DNA of 64,000 nucleotides from G942493375 sp942493375. GTDB taxonomy: Bacteria > Armatimonadota > UBA5829. Shown in pieces: positions 61,446 through 64,000 of the stretch (positions are counted from its first letter, which is position 1; each line of letters starts with the position of its first letter). Under the pieces are notes generated by a model. It saw nothing but the letters and a program-made list of their open reading frames with translations, was not told the origin of the DNA and searched no databases. Made by a program: the position numbers and the translations under genes. The stretch spans positions 6,448,001 through 6,512,000 of the forward strand of contig OW818698.1 of NCBI GenBank assembly GCA_942493375.1, given 5' to 3'.

Positions 61446-61960
61446 ATGAGTAGTTCTGACAATCAACAGGTATCCGGAAAAGGAAAGAATTTGAAACAAG
61501 TCCCGGACAATACAGCTGTATTGAAGAAAACCAGAAGGGCTGCACGAGAACTGACACTCAACATCCTATACCAGTGTGATTTGGGAGTCCCATTTGATGA
61601 AGCTTTGCCGGTGGCGTTGAAAAACGCCAATCTGGGAGATCTTGTAACAGCAAAACATGATACTTCGGCTGATGCCCGGATACATATGCAGAAAAGCTTG
61701 CTCGGGGTGTCAGGGAGCAAAGAGTACAACTTGATGCTATTATTACGGGATTAGCGCGCGACTGGTCTCTGGATAGGCAGCCGAATGTTGATAGAAACGT
61801 ATTGCGTATAGCTTTATATGAGATTATCAATGAGCCGGATGTACCGGATGCTGTGTCCATAGATGAAGCTATTGAGCTGGCAAATCTATACAGCACTGAT
61901 GATTCCGGTAAGTTTGTGAATGGTGTTCTGGCTGGATATCTCAGGTCTAGAAAAAGCTGA
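61446..61960 (+). pseudogene. nusB: Transcription antitermination factor NusB, frameshifted
   Basis: RNA-binding partner of NusE in rRNA antitermination. Frame 1 starts at ATG 61446 with KKTRRAARELTLNILYQCDLG but stops at 61754 after an unrelated tail. NusB homology resumes in the frame two bases on: DTYAEKLARGVREQRV, LDAIITGLARDWSLDRQ, LRIALYEI and DDSGKFVNGVL, ending at 61960. The second frame has a TGA at 61670-61672, so the shift must lie at 61673-61683, at the CCC run. Restoring one C gives GAT GCC CCG GAT and a continuous ~171-residue protein. No -1 slippery heptamer is visible. An assembly error is as likely as a real mutation, because NusB is usually important. Confidence 0.88.
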
Positions 61961-61996
61961 CGGGAACATAGGTTATCTTGCGGGTAATGCGAACTG

Positions 61997-62044
61997 AAAT
62001 ACTGCGTTGTAGACAGATACATAACTAAATACAACGCAGTATTT
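61997..62044 (+). terminator. Intrinsic terminator of the efp-acc-nusB operon
   Basis: AAATACTGCGTTGTA (61997-62011) is fully complementary to TACAACGCAGTATTT (62030-62044), a 15-base stem with an AT-rich outer end. It lies between nusB and folD. Confidence 0.85.
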
Positions 62045-62066
62045 GCTGTAAATAGGGAGGCATTAT

Positions 62067-62921
62067 ATGAATGCACAATTGCTTGATGGTGCTGCAGTAG
62101 CTAAAGAAATACGCGCAGAATTATCCCATAAGGCTGAAAAACTGAAGAATGAGCGGGGGATTACTCCACGCCTTGCTGTGATTTTGGTTGGTGATGATCC
62201 TGCATCCGTTACTTATACCAAGATGAAGAAGAAAGCCTGCGAAGCAGTGGGGATGATATCCGATCTGATTGTGCTTCCGGCTGATTCTACTCAGGAGCAG
62301 GTCAAGAAAGTAATCAACGGGCTTAATGAAGACAAATCGGTTCATGGTATCCTTGTTCAGCATCCGGTGCCTAAGCATCTGGACGAATTGGATATCCTGG
62401 CAACTGTAGCGGTCGAAAAAGATGTAGATGGGATAAGCGCATTAAGCCTGGGCAGGCTTGTTCTGGGTAATGCCGACTATGTCTCATGCACTCCCCTCGG
62501 AATAGTCACACTGCTTGAGCATTATAATATACCAATCAAAGGCAAGGAAGTTGTTGTCATCGGACGCAGTATAATTCTTGGTAAACCAGTGGCACTTGCA
62601 CTCCTTGAACGGCATGCTACCGTGACAATATGTCATTCTAGAACTCAGAATCTTCCTGATGTTGTGCGTAGAGCTGATATTGTTGTTGCAGCCATTGGTA
62701 AAGCCGAGTTCATAAAAGGTGATTGGATCAAAGAAGGCGCTGTCGTTGTTGATGCCGGTTATAATAGGATTGAAGGCCGTGGGCACGACGTTGGTGATGT
62801 AGAGTATGAAACGGCAGCTGAAAGAGCATCATGGATTACTCCAGTGCCTGGTGGAGTAGGGCCTATGACCATAGCAATGCTTCTTTCACAGACAGTAAAA
62901 GGTGCAGAGCTTTACGGATAG
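62067..62921 (+). CDS. folD: Methylenetetrahydrofolate dehydrogenase/cyclohydrolase
   Basis: 284 residues. Bifunctional cytoplasmic enzyme of one-carbon metabolism that interconverts 5,10-methylene-, methenyl- and 10-formyl-tetrahydrofolate. The catalytic Lys is in VTYTKMKKKACEAVGM, GILVQHPVPKHLD follows, VVIGRSIILGKPVALALLE is the NADP-binding segment, and TPVPGGVGPMTIAMLL is the C-terminal signature. The usual signature PLP after VQ reads HPVP here, a small deviation. ATG at 62067 with GGGAGG upstream. The gene is followed directly by palindromic repeat copy B. Confidence 0.96.
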   Translation: MNAQLLDGAAVAKEIRAELSHKAEKLKNERGITPRLAVILVGDDPASVTYTKMKKKACEAVGMISDLIVLPADSTQEQVKKVINGLNEDKSVHGILVQHPVPKHLDELDILATVAVEKDVDGISALSLGRLVLGNADYVSCTPLGIVTLLEHYNIPIKGKEVVVIGRSIILGKPVALALLERHATVTICHSRTQNLPDVVRRADIVVAAIGKAEFIKGDWIKEGAVVVDAGYNRIEGRGHDVGDVEYETAAERASWITPVPGGVGPMTIAMLLSQTVKGAELYG

Positions 62922-62940
62922 TTAGTATTAAGTGAATGGT

Positions 62941-63000
62941 CTAGCGCGCATTATTCACCTGCTGTGCAAAGAGTGCGGTTTGGTGAATAATGCCTGTTAG
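62941..63000. repeat. Nested palindromic repeat, copy B
   Basis: GCATTATTCACC (62948-62959) pairs perfectly with GGTGAATAATGC (62982-62993). The outer ends CTAG (62941-62944) and TTAG (62997-63000) match copy A at 11320-11401. It lies between convergent genes; its right end supplies the stop codon (62997-62999) of the SpoIIE-type gene. Confidence 0.75.
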
Positions 63001-63992
63001 TCTGTGACCTTCAATACTAGAGTCGAGATATCGTCTCTCTGTACTTTAGAATATTCCATGACTGTCTTGACCACTAAGTCGGCAATCTCATTTGCTTTCA
63101 GGTTGGAGTTGCTGACTACTAAATCTTTCAGTCTTTCCATTCCAAATGCTTCTCCAAGCCCGGCTTCCGTGATACCGTCTGAACCGAAGAATACGACATC
63201 CCCTTCTTTTAGTTGAAGTTTGATCTCGGTGTATTCGGCGTCTTCATCGAATCCCATTACTGGTCCTGTTGGATATATGTCCGTGCACATATCTCTTCCA
63301 CAGGCGAAAACAGACTCTAGACCGGCATTAACTAATGATAATTCACGTGTGCCTGGGTTCAACCATCCATAGACCATGCTGACCAATATTTCATGGGGTG
63401 TTTCCTGGGTCAACACACGATTGGTCTTTTCCATTACAGATGACGCGCTTGCAGCCCCTTGATAATAGCCACCTGAAATGAATTTTACTGCTGCAACCAA
63501 TGTAGCTGCTGCCACGCCATGCCCGCTGATGTCAGCCAGTTTCATAGTGACTATTCCGGTAGACTGATGCAGCTTGACGCTCCAATAGTCCCCTCCGACT
63601 TCATCGGCAGCTGTCAGCCGTCCTGCAAACTCAAATCCCGGAATCTCTGGGATTGATTTTGGCAATAGTGCTCTCTGGATACGTTTTGCCATACGCATTT
63701 CACTTGACTGGCTCTCTGCCTGTCGTGTGCGCATGATGTGTTTTAATCGAGCCATGCTGGAATTAGCAATTGCATCCGAAATGACATTAGAGAAGCGTAT
63801 GGTAGCAAGGCATTGATCTGGACGTGCACCAGTAAATTGCATGATAGAGTCTACTACCAGATCCCTGTATAGCTCCATTACCTGGCGTGTTTTGAGAGTT
63901 TCAAGTGCACACTCAGCAATTTCCGCAGCGGTAGCATATATATCATCTTGAACCAAATCAAAGGACTTGTCTGCATCGGGAAACAGGAGCAT
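62997..63992 (-). CDS. SpoIIE/RsbU-type PP2C serine phosphatase (possibly partial)
   Basis: 331 residues as seen. An N-terminal helical region (about 1-100) is followed by a linker helix (RMAKRIQRALLP) and a PPM-type phosphatase domain: FAGRLTAADEVGGDYW, LADISGHGVAAATLVA, GDVVFFGSDGITEAG and a final QRDDISTLVLKV, with the metal-binding aspartates in place. Such phosphatases usually dephosphorylate anti-anti-sigma factors in partner-switching. The ATG at 63992 has GGGAG very close to the edge, but the frame is not closed upstream, so an N-terminal sensor domain could continue beyond the window. Confidence 0.85.
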   Translation of the reverse strand: MLLFPDADKSFDLVQDDIYATAAEIAECALETLKTRQVMELYRDLVVDSIMQFTGARPDQCLATIRFSNVISDAIANSSMARLKHIMRTRQAESQSSEMRMAKRIQRALLPKSIPEIPGFEFAGRLTAADEVGGDYWSVKLHQSTGIVTMKLADISGHGVAAATLVAAVKFISGGYYQGAASASSVMEKTNRVLTQETPHEILVSMVYGWLNPGTRELSLVNAGLESVFACGRDMCTDIYPTGPVMGFDEDAEYTEIKLQLKEGDVVFFGSDGITEAGLGEAFGMERLKDLVVSNSNLKANEIADLVVKTVMEYSKVQRDDISTLVLKVTD

Positions 63993-64000
63993 AAGCTCCC

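Noticed and set aside
61670..61690. Programmed -1 frameshifting in nusB
   Set aside because: No slippery heptamer of the X XXY YYZ type and no downstream stem were seen at the shift site; a missing base in the CCC run is simpler.

Overview
The window is a bacterial chromosome segment with dense coding, moderate base composition, many TTG start codons preceded by good Shine-Dalgarno (SD) sequences, and no phage, integrase or CRISPR signal. The gene order murE-murF-mraY-murD-ftsW-murG-murC-murB-ddl-ftsQ-DUF881-sbp-ftsA-ftsZ resembles the division/cell-wall cluster of Gram-positive-type and deep-branching Terrabacteria lineages. Together with the large secreted carbohydrate-active proteins (CBM9-like/TIM-barrel, DUF4091, DUF5703-like), an EF-P-AccB-AccC-NusB operon and frequent TTG starts, it suggests an uncultured member of the Armatimonadota or a nearby phylum. 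That placement is inference, because there is no rRNA gene in the window.

Layout. 1-14.6 kb: peptidoglycan precursor synthesis and division genes, mostly overlapping by a few bases, ending at a terminator after ftsZ. 14.7-31.6 kb: an MscS channel translationally coupled to a large secreted glycosidase-like fusion, followed by a glycan-related block built of three successive tandem gene pairs: two secreted TIM-barrel proteins, two PHP phosphoesterases, and two ~1,060-residue CBM9-like/TIM-barrel proteins under a LacI-type regulator. That regulator has a clear promoter and a palindromic operator candidate. 31.8-38.3 kb: ribulokinase, a small membrane protein, rlmN, a metal-ligand-less ComEC-like metallo-beta-lactamase, acpS and nnr. 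38.3-45 kb: a membrane FHA protein, a third copy of the TIM-barrel family, an SGNH hydrolase, and three DUF4412 paralogues with a small Cys/Met/His-rich secreted protein among them. 45.1-58.4 kb: two small membrane proteins, then a second carbohydrate block (GH13, sialidase-like propeller, unknown TIM-barrel candidate, GH95-like, DUF4091/GH123-like) and a secreted C10 cysteine peptidase. 58.5-64 kb: efp-accB-lipoprotein-accC-nusB with its own promoter and terminator, then folD and a SpoIIE/RsbU-type phosphatase running to the window edge.

How the genes work together. The first block makes the lipid II precursor from UDP-MurNAc-tripeptide onward, then recruits the divisome (FtsW, FtsQ, FtsA, FtsZ). 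The two carbohydrate blocks look like a scavenging capacity: exported beta-sandwich/TIM-barrel and (alpha/alpha)6 enzymes outside, and GH13, GH95-like, sialidase-like and ribulokinase proteins without signal peptides inside. No transporter or SusCD pair is present in the window.

No gap between genes exceeds 300 bases. The larger gaps hold hairpins, terminators and several kinds of short repeated palindrome. The most useful observations are a single-base frameshift in nusB at 61673-61683, a complete loss of metal ligands in the ComEC-like protein, a 45-codon micro-ORF that exactly bridges ftsQ and the DUF881 gene, two copies of a nested palindromic element 51 kb apart, and the three-member secreted TIM-barrel family. 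I saw no tRNA, rRNA or riboswitch.
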